A stretch of DNA of 64,000 nucleotides from assembly GCA_033439765.1 (NCBI GenBank), contig JAULSN010000001.1:2976001-3040000 (forward strand), in the 5' to 3' direction. Numbering within the stretch: position 1 is the first letter of the stretch; every line of letters starts with the position of its first letter. Under the pieces are notes generated by a model. The model had not been told where the DNA came from. It ran no database searches and was given only the letters and a program-made list of their open reading frames with translations. Positions 22,091-32,566 of this stretch are shown here, piece by piece. Position numbers and translations under genes: made by a program. Source of the stretch: Lasiosphaeria ovina. Lineage: Eukaryota > Ascomycota > Sordariomycetes > Sordariales > Lasiosphaeriaceae.

Positions 22091-24616
22091 TCAATCCTCA
22101 ATCGGTGAGGGATCCAAATATGTGAGATCATCACCATCGTTGTCCACCATCTTGATCCCAAAACTGCCTTCCTCATCCTCATCGTAGTCTTCATGGTCGT
22201 CGTAGTCAACTTGCCCGTGCCTGAAATGTTGGCCACGCGGCGGTGCGGTTATCGGGGTGCTTGCCTTGCTTGGAGCGATATTGGGGGTATAGGCAGGCGG
22301 GGACCGGTCTACACCGGGCGTGGTCTTTGGGGTAGACGGGACGGAAATAGCGCTGGGCGGTATCGATGGCCCCGGCGGCATGAACTTTGGGGTGCCCAAC
22401 GCTGGTTCTGCGGCAGGTGTCGGCACCACCGCGCGGTTCACCGACGAGGGCAGCTGGGAAAGCGGATCTGGCGGCACCTCGGTTCCCAGCGGGCCCTGGC
22501 TAGCCGAGTTGTTTGATGGCGCCCATCTAGTGACGGTGGTCCGCTGCTTCTTCCGCTCGGGATCTGGGCTTGTCGGCTGTGTAGCTAGTTTCGGGCTATG
22601 TGCAAGGTGAGGAGCTGCAGGCTCTGGCGTCGGTCTCGGGGGTTCAGTGATGGCCAGAGCGTCAAACTCGATCAAAGTCCCCGTGGCGCCAGCTGCAGTG
22701 CTATCCTCCATCTTAATCCCGCCCTCGTCAAACTCGATCGGCCCGGCGGCACCCTCGACGACTTGAAACCCGCATCGGTACAGTATCTTGTCAATGATAT
22801 CGGGGTAGCGCAGGTGCCCGTCGACCTCTTCGCTTAGGTCGATATTCTCCACGCCCTCAATGTCTTTAATCGATTGTAGGCCGGCAACGCCAAGCTGGAT
22901 AGACGTTGCGCGGTACAAGAAAGCGAGAAGATAATCGTTTTCGGAGCAGACGTTGAAAACCTTCCCCGACACTACGCTGCGCATCATCTGCCAGTGGTTC
23001 CGGTTGGAGGGGATGGGTGCTCCGATGAGGACAACGGTATCGACGAGGCCGAAGGCTCGCCGTTGTGCCAACGATCGGAGGCAACTGTAGATAACTCTTG
23101 CGCCAAGAGAATACCCAACCAATGTAACTGGCCGTTCGCCTTGGACCTTGTTGATCAAGGCGTCTGCAAGAATCTCGCCGGCCTTTTCCGACCTGTTCTT
23201 TGCGAGGCTGAACGGGTTGTCGATACTCGAAGCCATCGACAAGAGATATACTGGCCACAAAGCAGCCCAGAGCGTCACCAGCACAGTTCTCTTCAGAATC
23301 TCTACCTTGACCCAGTTCCATGCCGCTGAAGAGACAAGGTCTTTGAGTGACTGGCCAAGCCCCATCAGGCTCTTCACCTCGTATCTCAGCGCAAAGACCT
23401 CAGTGTCGTCGCCGAGGGACCGCCAGGGAGCCTTTATGTCGTGCTCAGAGTCGAGCCAGCCATTTACACCGATAGTTACCCGGAGACGTCTCGCTTCGTC
23501 TTTGCTTTTCGGACTACCGGGGCGCTGCTGGTCCTTGAGGGGTAAGAAGCGGAAGTCCTCGACCTCCCGAGCATACTGGTCGACAGCCTCTCCTGTCATG
23601 CGCGCGCCGTATGCCCCAAAGAGCGTTCCCACAAGCGCTCCATTCATCCAAAACACGCCTAAGAAGGAAGCGACGCCACCTAACCCAACTGATCCCATGA
23701 GACCACCGATAGCACCGGCAACCATTGGCGCCGCAAGACCGCCTGTCACACCTATGATGGCGGCGCCGGCAACCGAGGCCAGGCCAACTTTCCAGTACCG
23801 ACTGGTCTGATTTTGCTGCTTCCGTTTTTCGGCTTCTGCATCCGCCGACATGGAAGGGTTTGCTTGCTTCCGTGCGGCCTCGGCCGACGTCTCAACCAGC
23901 GAACAGGCGATCTCAGTCTCCTCAGTGTTTAACCTCGACAGGGGGATCTCGAATGCCGAGGCCAGATAGACGGCCAGCACGCGAGAGTCGGCAGAATAGC
24001 TGCCGGCTGAGAGCAGTAAAAGTAGCACGCAGCTCAGGATCTCCTCTCGGTCATCTTGCGGGATAGTCAATAAACGCGTAGGGATGGCATGAAAATCGGA
24101 CTGAAGCCGGGCCACGTCCCGGGCCCGTGTCGCCTTGGCCTCGGCGACAGCGTCAACGCCCGGGCCCCAGTCACTCAGATCCATTAGGTTCTCGCCGGGA
24201 GAGGGGATCTCGACCCGCTCCCGGGCGATGCGCTCGGTCCGCTTCCGGCGTTCCTCGACGATTCCGGCATCGTCCGGGGGCGACAAGACCTCCTTCAGCT
24301 TGCCGAGGACATCCTTGCGCCAGGCGTCGAAGTGGGCGAGGGCGGCATTCCGCAGCCGGACAAGTTCGGGGCTGGGCGGTGTCTTCCGCTGCGAGACGGA
24401 GACGTCGACGGGCCGGCCGTCCTCATCAGGCGCGGGAGCGGGAGAGACAAATAGCGGAGCTGCACCGGCCTCGGCATCGGCATCGCTCGGTTGGCGCAGC
24501 TCCAACTGCGACCGCATCCATGCCGTGATCTCAACAACCAGTGTATAGAGTGCCTTGCGCTTAGCCAGATTGAGGACCACGAGGAGCTGACGCGGCTCGC
24601 TCGCCAGGGGGGCCAT
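22091..24616 (-). CDS. DUF726 membrane alpha/beta-hydrolase (Mil1/TMCO4-like)
   Basis: An intronless 841-aa protein. Residues about 1-270 are soluble helical sequence. About 275-345 is a Gly/Ala-rich hydrophobic double segment (VGLASVAGAAIIGVTGGLAAPMVAGAIGG..., FWMNGALVGTLFGAYGA). VTIGVNGWLDSEHDIKAPW begins the hydrolase core near 375, with a further hydrophobic segment near 440. The nucleophile elbow GYSLGA (about residues 500-505, catalytic Ser) is followed by VVLIGAPIPSNRNHW and VCSENDYLLAFLYR (candidate Asp). The order is that of DUF726 proteins such as yeast Mil1, a lipase-like AP-1-interacting protein, and animal TMCO4. The C-terminal 220 residues are Pro/Ser/Thr-rich and disordered. 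Substrate and location are not shown by sequence; endomembrane localisation is inferred. Confidence 0.88.
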   Translation of the reverse strand: MAPLASEPRQLLVVLNLAKRKALYTLVVEITAWMRSQLELRQPSDADAEAGAAPLFVSPAPAPDEDGRPVDVSVSQRKTPPSPELVRLRNAALAHFDAWRKDVLGKLKEVLSPPDDAGIVEERRKRTERIARERVEIPSPGENLMDLSDWGPGVDAVAEAKATRARDVARLQSDFHAIPTRLLTIPQDDREEILSCVLLLLLSAGSYSADSRVLAVYLASAFEIPLSRLNTEETEIACSLVETSAEAARKQANPSMSADAEAEKRKQQNQTSRYWKVGLASVAGAAIIGVTGGLAAPMVAGAIGGLMGSVGLGGVASFLGVFWMNGALVGTLFGAYGARMTGEAVDQYAREVEDFRFLPLKDQQRPGSPKSKDEARRLRVTIGVNGWLDSEHDIKAPWRSLGDDTEVFALRYEVKSLMGLGQSLKDLVSSAAWNWVKVEILKRTVLVTLWAALWPVYLLSMASSIDNPFSLAKNRSEKAGEILADALINKVQGERPVTLVGYSLGARVIYSCLRSLAQRRAFGLVDTVVLIGAPIPSNRNHWQMMRSVVSGKVFNVCSENDYLLAFLYRATSIQLGVAGLQSIKDIEGVENIDLSEEVDGHLRYPDIIDKILYRCGFQVVEGAAGPIEFDEGGIKMEDSTAAGATGTLIEFDALAITEPPRPTPEPAAPHLAHSPKLATQPTSPDPERKKQRTTVTRWAPSNNSASQGPLGTEVPPDPLSQLPSSVNRAVVPTPAAEPALGTPKFMPPGPSIPPSAISVPSTPKTTPGVDRSPPAYTPNIAPSKASTPITAPPRGQHFRHGQVDYDDHEDYDEDEEGSFGIKMVDNDGDDLTYLDPSPIED

Positions 24617-27224
24617 CCTGTCTAATGGCTGCGTGGGCCGGTCGCCGCGTCAAACAAGAAGATGGGGGGTTGGGGTTTGGGGTTGCGGTTGACGCCACTC
24701 TGCTTCGCTTCGGGATATCTTTCCGATTGTATACAAAATATCCGTAATGCATGCACCTATGTATGTGCAATGCACTAGTGTAGAGATGCGGGATGGTGGA
24801 TGAAAAGGGGTCAGGAAATAAAGAAGAAAATGGTAGGGATATTCCCGACCTGGGCTGGGACTTGTTGAACTTGCACGGCGACGTTGTTCCCGCAAGCTCG
24901 CGCGCAGCAAACAACCTGACGGGACCTGAGCACCCCGTTGTCGATCGCAGCGGTAATGCCGGTCGCCCAGAGGATCCGCCAAGTACTATACCCCTCTTCC
25001 GGGCGCAGCACCCTTGGAGCCTCGCCGAAGATGGGCCAAGTGGAATAAAAGAGCGAGATGGATCCAAGGTTCGGCATCCAATCTCGCCAGCGCGGCCAAA
25101 GGAAGACGACGCCATTGCACCTGCAGTTTTAGTAGGAGCTGTTCATTCCAACCTGCCCGGGTAGGTACATTACTAAAGTAGTCTTGACTCTTGGGGTCGC
25201 ACCTGCCCCTGATAGTAGTAGATACTTCTAAACACCTAGCACCGCTAGCCTACCGCCGCCTTATCAGTCTAAGAAAGCGCCAAGCACTCAGGTCCGAAGA
25301 ATACCGGCCAAGTCCCTGATGCAAGCAGCAGCCAAGATATGGCCCAGGTCCGATTTTAACTTGCCCCCCTCCCCGTCCCCAGCCCGATCTTCCACTTCCG
25401 GGTGGGAGGTGACTTAGTACTCCCCCAATGTCGTGATCTAAACGTCCCGATATAACATCCAATCACCATGCTCTCTGAAAATTCTACGCAGGGGAGAGCC
25501 CGTAAATCGGTGACAGCATCACACCGCTCACGCCGTGTGGTGCGTACTTACAGAGCACGTCGTCGGGTAGGGTTGTCAACGGCTTAAACGCGGAGAGGGA
25601 GGGATTTGACGTGTCCCTTTCCAAAATTGTCGCTTACTACACCTCAAAAGAAACAGGTCTTGCAGCCATTCCGTCGTCTAGGGTACCCGGGCTCCCGGGC
25701 CAGGATGCAATTTGGTCACTCGGGTGTGTCCATGTCCATACGTACCCCTGTCAAGATGTTCTTGCCATTTTTTTCTCACAGCCTGACGTCCTTCCTGCAG
25801 GTGGCCAACTATTTTACCTTCCGTACGCGTGTAGTACAGGAACCTCCTTATTACGTATCTGGTTCCGTGCATACAGTATGAGTGCTCCGTACGCAGGGAG
25901 TTGGTCTTCTCGTAACATTCGGTCCGCCTTGCCCGTTGGAGCTTGACATTGCAGATCGACTTCAAACTCAATCTCGAAACATAAGAGCGCCCACGCTATG
26001 CCCAGCGCCCTTGATGCTCGTGTCTCGGTCGTCCCAAACAAGAGCCCCAGCCGCTGCGTACTAATCCTTTGGGGTCAGTCGCTGTGCATTTTTTATCTCC
26101 TCCGCGGGGTTAATGTACCCGACAGCTCCGTACCGCTTGTGATCTCGGGCATCGGTGTGTGCGGTTAGCCCGCTTATGTTTCCGACTTTTGGCATGTTTG
26201 TTTGTATGTGCATACCTTGGCTGCAGATGTACCGCTCCGTCGTCCGTACTGTTGCATTGTATGTACAGTAACATACATGGCGTACTTCAAGTTGCTTTGA
26301 GGGGTGGGAGGTGGAGGGGGCTGCCGTTGTCCTGCATGATAGGACGCGCTCGAGGCAATTTACTGGGGCTAACCCTTGAGCTGAAAATCCGAGAAGACGG
26401 GAGGACGGCACTCGCCAAGAGCTTGGCATCTGAAAAGACCCCCAGGCACCCACCCCTTCCCGGTTTCTTGGCTCTGCGCACTCTCCCTCTCTCCTGCACC
26501 ATCAGCATGCAATCGACACGGCGAATCTCATCCCTCAGAATATTATAGGGAACCTGCCTATCTATCTCTGTGTCTTGCCCTCGCCCGTCCTCGGCTCTAG
26601 GTTCTGCGTTGCTCTTCTCCGACAAGCTGCCGGGGCGGATGCCGCCCCCAGCGCCGAGCCAGAGGGTCGACTATCCATTCCCTTTGGAAAATGCTCGACA
26701 ATGTCAATGTGTAAGTGCGGGCCTGCCGTTCGCGCCAAGGCCGTCGGTCGTTTTGGCGTGAGGTTCTCTCGCGCCGTCTTGGCTGGCTAAGCTTTGTGCC
26801 AAGCCTGGGGTAAACCGGGTGCTGACGTCTCACAGCCGTTGATGAGATCCGCAATGTCGTGTGCGTACTTTTTATCTCCTATAGTAGCTTCCCCGTCCTC
26901 GTCCTCCGTCTTGGCTTTTATTTTCTCATCACTTTGCTTTGTTTTTTTTCGAGTGGTTTTGGGCTCCTGTTTTACTGGCTGCGCTTGCCATTTCGTTTTA
27001 GAGATGGCCCTGCCAAGCCGCCCAGCGATCTACCTGCCCACCCCCGCGCCGTTCCCGTCCTTGCTGTGGCCCAATCTTGCCCCAAATGGCCCCAACGGCT
27101 CCATCGCCACAATGCCACTCCCCAGGCCCGCACTTGGCACGGCTTTTGCTATTTTTTTTAATCGTCGAGTTTCTCGAGCATTTTACAGCGCCGCGCTGAT
27201 GCATCGCTGATGGTTGCGTGGCAG
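24617..27224. other. Long divergent spacer, DUF726 gene and RING gene
   Basis: About 2.6 kb lie between the starts of two divergent genes. No recognisable complete gene is seen. The missing first exon(s) of the RING gene must lie near its right end. One candidate is an ATG at 26701 with a GTAAGT donor at 26711 and an acceptor at 26835, leading into a hydrophobic stretch, but its frame closes at about 27160 and it cannot be joined convincingly. The word TCCGTAC recurs at about 25820, 25889, 26128 and 26246. Confidence 0.5.
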
Positions 27225-29038
27225 TCTTCTATTCAGCAACCCATCGTGGAGTGGCGTCGGCACAGTCGCGAGTACCGTCATCAGAAACATCACGGCCATA
27301 TCGGTGAGTGCCACGGTAACCTGCGCGCCGGCTGGGGCGACCTCATTGACGCGCATATAGAGCAAGCTCACCCTCTCGGTGAGATTCGACCAAAATATCA
27401 CCGTACTATCGTCCAAGTATGCCTCAACTACCAACGGAGTCATCCAAGGCCTCCTCTACGTCCCAGATCTTTCGTCCGATGACCCCTGTATGAACGAGAC
27501 GGCCCCCTACGTCCCTAAGTCGGCCGTCCGGCAGAAAGACCTTCCACCTGCAAACTACAATCTGATGGCGTTGGCGCCCTGGGTTTCTGGCGAATGCGCC
27601 AGAAAGTATCTAGTATCTGCCCATACGGACCCCTTGCGAGGCTTGATATTTTACAAGCCGGGAAACTCGTCTGAGTCGCCGCCTTCGGCCGGGTCCTCCG
27701 ACTGGGACATCCAGGACGATGGAAAGTGGAAGGCGAACAGTGGCTTTCCCGTATATGCCGTCTCTGGCATGGTTGGACAGCAGCTGATGCAACAGATCAC
27801 TCTGTACTCGGGCAACACATCCTCGGTGCCCTTTGGACATAACCTAACCACTATCTATAACCTCGACTCCGACGACTTCGTGAGGGTATGGACAGAGCTG
27901 GTGGTGACGACGCAATCTAACATGCTCGGTATCTGGGTGTACTTCCTCATCATTGTCGGCGTTTTCTTCGCCATCATCTCTACGACGTCTTTCCTCATGC
28001 ATTTTGTCCAGGCCTGGCGGCGCGTTTCACTGAGACGGCGTGTCGCTGCTGGCGATGTAAACCTGGAAGGGATGGGCATTGCCCGTCTAACAGTACCCGC
28101 TGAGCGGATTGGAGAGTTTCCCCTGTTTACATACCGCTATGAGCCCGAGCCCACAACGAGCCCTCCTGCATCCCCTGCATCCCCACGACAGGCTGCAGCC
28201 ACGGCTGGCCGCTCCCTCAGCTCAAATACCAAGAGAAGCAGTCGGGACCCGCCAGATGCAATTTTGACGACCATCCTGACTGTGGGGGGCCCGAGACATT
28301 CGGAAAAGGGGCTTAATAGCCCGTTTGCTGCCTCCACCGTTGCGACCGACTACCAACCAGCGTGCGAGATATGCCTTGAGCCGTATCAAAACCGCGTCAC
28401 GGTGATCCGTGAGCTGCCGTGCGGCCACATCTTTCACCCCGTGTGCATAGACGAGTTCCTGCAAAACAACAGCTCTCTCTGTCCCCTGTGCAAAGCAAGC
28501 ATGCTCCCACAAGGCTACAGCCCCAAGATAACAAACGAGATGGTGCGGCGAGAACGGGCTACCCGCCGACTACGTGATCGCGTGGAGGTTATCGATGTTG
28601 AAGACAACAACGACAGCGACGACGCGACGAAGCGTAGCAGGATGCACGGTTGGGGCGGCACAATCAAGCGGATATGGAGCCGCGGAGTAAGAGCCGCCAC
28701 CACTAAGACGACTACTACAACGACAACGGCGGCCGAGACCGAGCTTCAGCCCCAACCGCCACCAAGTATGGTTCCTCAAAGCCAGCAGGTACCGGCGCCT
28801 CAGTTGACCTCGTTACAAAGCGAGCGCGGCAAGGGTGTAGGTCGAGGTAGTCCCACTTCTCTGGCGAGGAAGCGCATGCGCGAACTCGCTAGTGATCCAC
28901 AGTTGGACGACGGCAGTTCCGGGCTGACGAAATGTAAGTATCGAAATCCTAAAATAAACCAGCAACCTGCGGCGCCATCAGACTAACGGCCAATCTCAAG
29001 GGCAAAAAATACGAAAAAAGGCGTTCCCGGGATTTTAA
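27225..29038 (+). CDS. PA-TM-RING type E3 ubiquitin ligase (5' end unresolved)
   Basis: Supported exons are up to 27303, 27361-28933 and 29001-29038. The 57-nt intron (GTGAGT...ATATAG) removes an in-frame stop. The last intron (GTAAGT, GACTAAC branch, CTCAAG) replaces a readthrough tail with WQKIRKKAFPGF and a stop. The luminal part (about GVIQGLLYVPDLSSDDPC...YNLMALAPWVSGECARKYL...) is a protease-associated-like domain with N-glycosylation sites. It is followed by one TM helix (IWVYFLIIVGVFFAIISTTSF, about 27931-28000) and a RING-H2 (CEICLEPY...CGHIFHPVCIDEFL...CPLC, about 28365-28490). The architecture matches fungal membrane RING ligases of the endosome/vacuole or ER. No ATG or signal peptide is found in frame. 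The 27225 boundary is only a possible acceptor, so the first exon is missing from this model. Confidence 0.78.
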
Positions 29039-30182
29039 AAGAGAGGGTTGTTTTGTGTGTTGGTTTCCTCTTGGCCTTGATTGTTAGCTTGTCATTTTGG
29101 TGAGGTTCCAAAGCCCACGGGCTGGATAGCTGGGCTTCGTAGACGGGATGGGCGATCGGGCTATGTGACGATGATACCCCTTTTAGTTCTTGTTTTTTTG
29201 GGTCTACTCATGACGGCGACGGAATTCCGCGGCGTAAAGCATGATTTGGCGTTGTGTATATTGTTTTGCGGTGTGTTCTTTTCTGGGTAGACTTTGCATC
29301 TTCGATTGTAGGGGAAAGGGAGTGGAGGGATGTGGGATGAAATGATTCTCATAATCTATCGCGGAGAGCCAGTGCTGCGTGTTGTGTTTTGAGAATCGAA
29401 ACATCATTCTTTAAGTCTCCAACTCATTTCTCCCTCTCACGCGTCGCTCACGTCACGTTACTCTCAAGATGATGTCAAAGTCTCTTGGGACGAAACGCTT
29501 CCTTGCCCCGACCTTAATTCGTTAACTGAGCCAAGTTCTTCCGTACCTGTCTAGCAAACGGAGTTATGTCGCGGCCTAGTACGTATCACATGCGTTAAAC
29601 AGCCCGCCTTACATCTCTGTGTGTTTACGTAGTGATATAAAAATGGAATGTAGCGATGGCTCGTCGCCCTAATACCAACGAAGAAAAACAAGAAAATGGA
29701 GAGAAAGTAACGGCATATACACCAACACCCAACAAGCAAGCCATTCATTCGTTCACCTAATTTCGTTCCGCGCGTGTAGAGATAAAGAAAAGAAAGCGCA
29801 ACCGCCCAAAAGACAGCTGATAACACCACAGCTCGCTCTGTAAGCCCTGCCCAAGCAAACCCAACCAAGGGCACTGAACAAGTGAGTACCCTGCCAAGAT
29901 ACCTACCTTATGTAGGTCAGGTAGCTAGGTCAAGTAAGTGGCACCTTAATATATCTAGGGAAGGCAGGTAGCAACTGGAAAGTAAAAGCCTTCCCCAACG
30001 CCAAATTCATCTAGCCAGCCAGTCAACCACCCAATAACGCCTTCATATGCGAACCTAGACGGGTTTTCTGATTTTTTTTGTTTCCCCTCTTCTGTTTGTT
30101 GTTCACAAAAAAAGAAAAAAAAATCCAGTGTATGCATTAAAACAACCCAGCACAGCAGCAGTGGTACGAGGGAAAATTCCTT
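29039..30182. other. Intergenic between convergent RING and NGG1 genes
   Basis: No gene is seen. A cluster of CCTACC/TAGGTAGG-type words lies at 29893-29945. A/T runs at about 30070-30130 may be NGG1 3' UTR. Confidence 0.6.
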
Positions 30183-32566
30183 TCACTCCTCCTCCACCTC
30201 CTCATCCCAAGCCTCTTTCTCGCGGCGGAGGAGCGCGGCCATCTCGGCCGGCTTGAAGATGGTACTGCCTTCGTCGGCGGCACGGGGGACGCGGGCGAGG
30301 CCCTCGTCGTCGAATACGGTGCCGATGCTCTCGATCCAGCGACGACGGCGTTCCATGAGGGTCTTTGTGAGGTCGCCGATGCCGGGGCGTGCCATGCCAG
30401 CGGCGCCGCCAGCTCCTGCGGCACCTGCGGCAGCAGCCAGGGCGCCGGCAGCGCCAGGGCGGGCCTTTTTAGGCTTCTTACCCATGGTCCGGGTCCTCTT
30501 AAGGTATGCGGCCTGGACTTGGCTATCGAGGTCCTCGAGGATGGTCTGGTATTCCTGGTAGGCCATGCGCTCTTTGACGAGGTCCGTGAGGCGCGACTTC
30601 CGGGCGCCGTTGAGCAGCACCTGCTCGCGTAGGCGCGCCTGTAGCAGCCGCATACGGGCCGCCACATCGTCGTCGTAGTGGCCGTCGTAGTCGGGCGTCA
30701 GAGCAGGGTCTGGCTGGGCCGGCGCATTCGGGGTCTGGTCTGGCGGCAAGGGGAGAAAGCCAATGTGGCGCAGCTCCTGCTTGATGCGCTCGTCCACCAT
30801 GCCGTAGTCGAGCTTCGGGTGGTTGGCCTTTTTCCACGCCTCGCTCTCTGACTCGGGCATGTAGGTGGCTGACGGCAGGGACTGCTCGCCGTTCGGTCCT
30901 AGGCCATTTCCGTTGACCTGGCCGTTGGCGCTGGGCCCGACGCCGTTGACCTGGCCGTTACCGGACGCGCCAGTGGTGTCGGTGAAGTTGAAGTCGAATG
31001 TGGCGATACCGTTCATGCTATCGCCGTCGCCATTGACACCATTGGCCATTGCCATCTTTTCCTCGGCGGGCGGGGCGCGATGCTCGGGTCTCATGGCCTG
31101 AAGTAGACGTGCGAGCAACGGGCCCACGTAGAGCTCGTCTGTTTCGGCCCTTGCATCGGTCATCTGCTCAATGCTGCCGAATACATTTCGCTTGTCCGCT
31201 CCCACCTGCGGCGACGGGTCGACGGCCATGCCGCCATCCTCTTCAGCCCACAATTCTGTATAGTGCTTCTTGCCCCTCTTAGGCATGACAAAAGGCGTGG
31301 AGCGATCGCCTCGCTCCCTAAGAAAAGCTAGATCCTCCTCGGTGAAGGGGCGGAAATATGGCTCAATGTATGTGCTGAACGTGCTAAAGTTGATCTGGTT
31401 GCTCGGCTTGGCGCTGCTAAAGTCCTTGTCCGGGGGGTCGCCGGCGATCAAGTCGGCAAGATCTGATATAGGGTATGTCGCGACTGAGTATATTTCCTTG
31501 ATTTCGTCTTCGGTCATGCCTGGTTTGACGGGGAGAATTTCGTAGACGGTCGGGTCGGGGAATGTGGACGGGTCTTCGCCAAAGGTATTAGCTTGGGGAC
31601 GCGCCGGGGGAGGAGGCCTGCCGTCGTCGGATGAATCGTCGTCGTCGTTATCCTCGGCCTTGGCCTTGTCGTCGACGTCCATGTTGCTGGGCGTGCGCGG
31701 CGCAACCGGCGAGAGAGACGAGCTTGTTGAGTCGTTGTCGCGGGAGAGTTTTCTCGGCTTCGCTCCGCTGGAGTCGCCGCGCATGGGAGACGATCGTTCT
31801 GACGGGGAAGTCAGTTTCTGCTCAGCAGGGCGATATCTGCGGCGCAAGTCCAACGCGTCGGGGCGATTGACCAAAAGCAGAGTTGGTCGTCTGACGCACT
31901 GCCAAAAAGTTGAGAGCGAATCCCCTTCCAGTTTGGCGCGGAGGGCACATCTAAAATCACATAGCGACGGAACATTAAAGGAAAGGGTGCAACGGAGCCA
32001 ACTCGGCGGGAGAAAGAAGGGAGGGGGGAGAGAAAAGGGAAAAGGGAAAAAAAAAAGGAACGAAAAAGAAGCGACCTGCCTATGCTGCTGCCCTGCGGAG
32101 CCAAGTTTTCTGTGGCCTTCCGCTTTTTCTTGTTCGCCTTCCGCTCGCGCTCCTCGTCGTCGGCCTCCCGCTGCCTCCGCTCCTCCTCCCTCCCCCTTTC
32201 GACGGCCATCTCGTCTATCCTCAGTCTCCGGTTCTGGGCTAGCAAACGCATGCCGCGGTCGCAGTAGAGGCCGCGTTTTTCTATGACTTCCTCGAGGCGT
32301 CGCAGGCGCGTCAGTAGGCCTTCGAGGTTCTTTGAGTCGGGGGTGACGGTGTTTGAAGCGGCGGTATCGACCATGTCTTCGTAGGTCAGATTGCGGAAGA
32401 CCTCGAAGCGCAGGTCGAGGGTTTCAGTCTCGACATTGTCGATGGCGGGCAGGCTGGCGACGGCGGGCATGGCGCTGGGAGTGGTGTTGCGGCTGCGCTG
32501 GGAAGATGACTGGCGCATTGCACCGGCTCCGCCTTTCTTGCCCTTCTGGCTCGGCGGCGGAGGCAT
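30183..32566 (-). CDS. NGG1: SAGA/ADA complex subunit Ngg1/Ada3
   Basis: Two exons, 32566-32076 and 31890-30183, encode about 732 aa. The intron is 185 nt. The donor AG|GTCGCT is weak, and CGTCAG is chosen as acceptor because it restores frame. The N-terminal exon ([13 protein letters not shown]..., [49 protein letters not shown]) has a basic, coiled-coil tail at its 3' end. The middle ([45 protein letters not shown]) is the conserved Ngg1 block. The C-terminal Ada3 domain ([19 protein letters not shown]...[62 protein letters not shown]) is diagnostic. Ada3 joins Gcn5 and Ada2 in the histone acetyltransferase module of SAGA and ADA. The exact splice junction is the least certain part. Confidence 0.92.

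Noticed and set aside
26836..26850. TTGATGAG resembling a C/D snoRNA C box
   Set aside because: No D box, C' or D' elements or terminal stem at the expected spacing.
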